Assembly (NCBI GenBank): GCA_965223255.1
Contig: CBDCWA010000002.1
Coordinates: 1,167,366 to 1,231,365, forward strand
DNA length: 64,000 nucleotides
Direction of reading: 5' to 3'
From: CBDCWA01 sp965223255
GTDB lineage: Bacteria > Pseudomonadota > Alphaproteobacteria > Rhizobiales > Hyphomicrobiaceae
This document shows, piece by piece, positions 62,919-64,000 of this stretch. The translations under genes were made by a program, and so were the position numbers. The notes under the pieces are model-generated. The model ran no database searches. It was not told where the DNA came from and saw only the letters and a program-made list of their open reading frames with translations. Position 1 is the stretch's first letter. Each line of letters begins with the position of its first letter.

Positions 62919-63890
62919 ATGTCAGATCCTCAACAGGCACAGGAAATGATGACCCTCGTCATTAAGTCGAAGGACGAAATTGCTGAGGGAATCTTTGCGT
63001 TTGAACTGGCGCGAGAGGACGGTAGTGACCTTCCGGAGTTCACCGCTGGCTCACATCTGGACGTCGTGGTCCCCAACGGTGAAACCCGAAAGTACTCGCT
63101 TTGCAGCGACCCGATGGATTGCTCCAGCTATCGCATCGCCGTCAAGCGAGAAGAGACCGGCAAGGGGGGATCCAAGAGTTTATGTGATGAGGCCAAAGCG
63201 GGCGACAAGATCCAGCTGGCCGCTCCCCGAAATGACTTTGCGCTCGCTCCGCGTGTGCCAAACTTTCTTTTTATCGCTGGCGGCATCGGCATCACGCCGA
63301 TTATGTCGATGATCCGCCATCTCGATGCGACAGGCGAAGCGAAATATAAGCTGATCTACCTGACCCGTAGTCCCGGCGTTACGGCCTTTTTGGACGAGCT
63401 GTCCGAGCCGCACTACCGCGGCAAGGTCACTATCAATCACGATGAAGGCAATCCGGACAAGTTCTTCGATCTCTGGCCGGTCCTTGAAAAGCCCCAGGGC
63501 AGACATGTCTATTGCTGTGGCCCGCGACCCTTGATGGAAGAGGTGCGCGCATTGTCTGGGCATTGGTCGAACGAGGCCGTCCATTTCGAAGATTTCGGTG
63601 CCGAAGCTGGCGCAGCGAAACCGGATGATAAACCATTTCGCGTCAAGCTCGCCAAATCAGGTGAGGTCATTGAGGTCCCTGTAGGTGTGACGATTATGGA
63701 GGCGATGCGCGCTGCCGGACATCGTGTTCCAAGCTCCTGCGAGGCTGGTTCCTGCGGTACCTGCAAAACAAAGTTGATCTCAGGCACGCCTGATCATCGC
63801 GATCTCGCCCTCGCAGATTTTGAGCGCCACGATCACATCATGTTGTGCGTCTCACGCGCCCTGAGCGAAGAAATCGAGATCGACCGATGA
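62919..63890 (+). CDS. PDR/VanB-type oxygenase reductase
   Basis: 323 residues. The flavin domain has RKYSLCSDP (57-65), the NAD domain GGIGITPIMSM (from 121), and a C-terminal plant-type ferredoxin with Cys274, Cys279, Cys282 and Cys310. This domain order (FMN, NAD, 2Fe-2S) is that of phthalate dioxygenase reductase and vanillate demethylase reductase. It should pass electrons from NADH to the dioxygenase across the divergent promoter. The stop overlaps the next gene by four bases (ATGA). Confidence 0.9.
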   Translation: MSDPQQAQEMMTLVIKSKDEIAEGIFAFELAREDGSDLPEFTAGSHLDVVVPNGETRKYSLCSDPMDCSSYRIAVKREETGKGGSKSLCDEAKAGDKIQLAAPRNDFALAPRVPNFLFIAGGIGITPIMSMIRHLDATGEAKYKLIYLTRSPGVTAFLDELSEPHYRGKVTINHDEGNPDKFFDLWPVLEKPQGRHVYCCGPRPLMEEVRALSGHWSNEAVHFEDFGAEAGAAKPDDKPFRVKLAKSGEVIEVPVGVTIMEAMRAAGHRVPSSCEAGSCGTCKTKLISGTPDHRDLALADFERHDHIMLCVSRALSEEIEIDR

Positions 63891-64000
63891 CTGAAACACC
63901 AATCCGCCTTGGCGTGATCGGGCTCGGTCGTGCCTTCACCCTGATGTTGCCGACATTGGTGCAAGATGGGCGGCTTGAATTGGCGGCGGCCACCGATCCG
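63887..64000 (+). CDS. Gfo/Idh/MocA-family oxidoreductase, N-terminal part (cut by window edge)
   Basis: Only 38 residues are visible: IRLGVIGLGRAF is the Rossmann nucleotide fold of this family. It is coupled to the reductase by an ATGA overlap. In phthalate pathways a Gfo/Idh/MocA protein is the cis-dihydrodiol dehydrogenase (Pht4/OphB), which would be the next step after the oxygenase. The rest lies outside the window. Confidence 0.7.
   Translation, partial: MTETPIRLGVIGLGRAFTLMLPTLVQDGRLELAAATDP

Noticed and set aside
1..64000. CRISPR arrays, IS elements, prophage, integrase or attachment sites
   Set aside because: No regularly spaced direct repeats, transposase, integrase or phage genes were seen on either strand.

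Overview
The window reads as chromosome of a moderately GC-rich alphaproteobacterium, most likely Rhodospirillales-like. This rests on gene content and order, not on any search: a three-gene cytochrome bc1 operon (Rieske, cytochrome b, separate cytochrome c1), the block pgeF / lipoprotein / prs / pseudo-HtrA / rplY (long, acidic L25/CTC form) / pth / ychF, the order pgsA-moaD-moaE, UbiK, an EnvZ-type two-component pair, and many short ATGA/GTGA gene overlaps. I see no rRNA, tRNA, IS element, phage gene or CRISPR array.

Region 1 (1-33.5 kb) is mostly housekeeping with small accessory modules. It holds a truncated methyltransferase, trmL, petABC and mtnP. A leftward pair resembling the ADP-forming feruloyl-CoA synthetase and feruloyl-CoA hydratase/lyase of FerA/FerB type follows, then a cysteine-less Asp/Glu-racemase-fold protein, a TetR regulator, proC, a YbjN protein and ubiK. 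Next come a MidA-type methyltransferase, pgeF, a lipoprotein built from an internal duplication, prs, a trypsin-fold protein that has lost its catalytic triad, rplY, pth and ychF. A leftward set of class II aldolase, mtnA and apt, together with mtnP and prs elsewhere in the window, makes a coherent methylthioadenosine and adenine salvage route (DHAP-shunt type). A hydrolase / maleate-isomerase-like / VOC cluster, a VWA protein, a MarR-response regulator-histidine kinase operon, ilvE, an FAD oxidoreductase and pgsA-moaD-moaE complete this part.

Region 2 (33.9-64 kb) is an accessory catabolic region interrupted only by aroC. It contains two different UbiD-family decarboxylases, an orphan molybdenum hydroxylase large subunit, two hydantoinase/oxoprolinase A+B pairs each followed by an NAD(P)-dependent dehydrogenase, two MFS transporters, a sugar-nucleotide-epimerase-like SDR, a ThDP enzyme, a bicupin, an EutA-type reactivase with no EutBC nearby, and a phthalate-dioxygenase-like oxygenase / reductase / Gfo-Idh-MocA set at the right edge. 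Together they suggest uptake, ring oxidation, decarboxylation and ATP-dependent opening or carboxylation of aromatic or heterocyclic acids. The substrate cannot be read from the sequence.

The least explained signals are non-coding. One is a roughly 300-nt chain of hairpins ending in a strong intrinsic terminator between aroC and the second hydantoinase pair. Another is two matching palindromes (TTAGRTMTCTAA) in the divergent promoter of the dioxygenase and its reductase. A third is a terminator-like hairpin in the leader of rplY.
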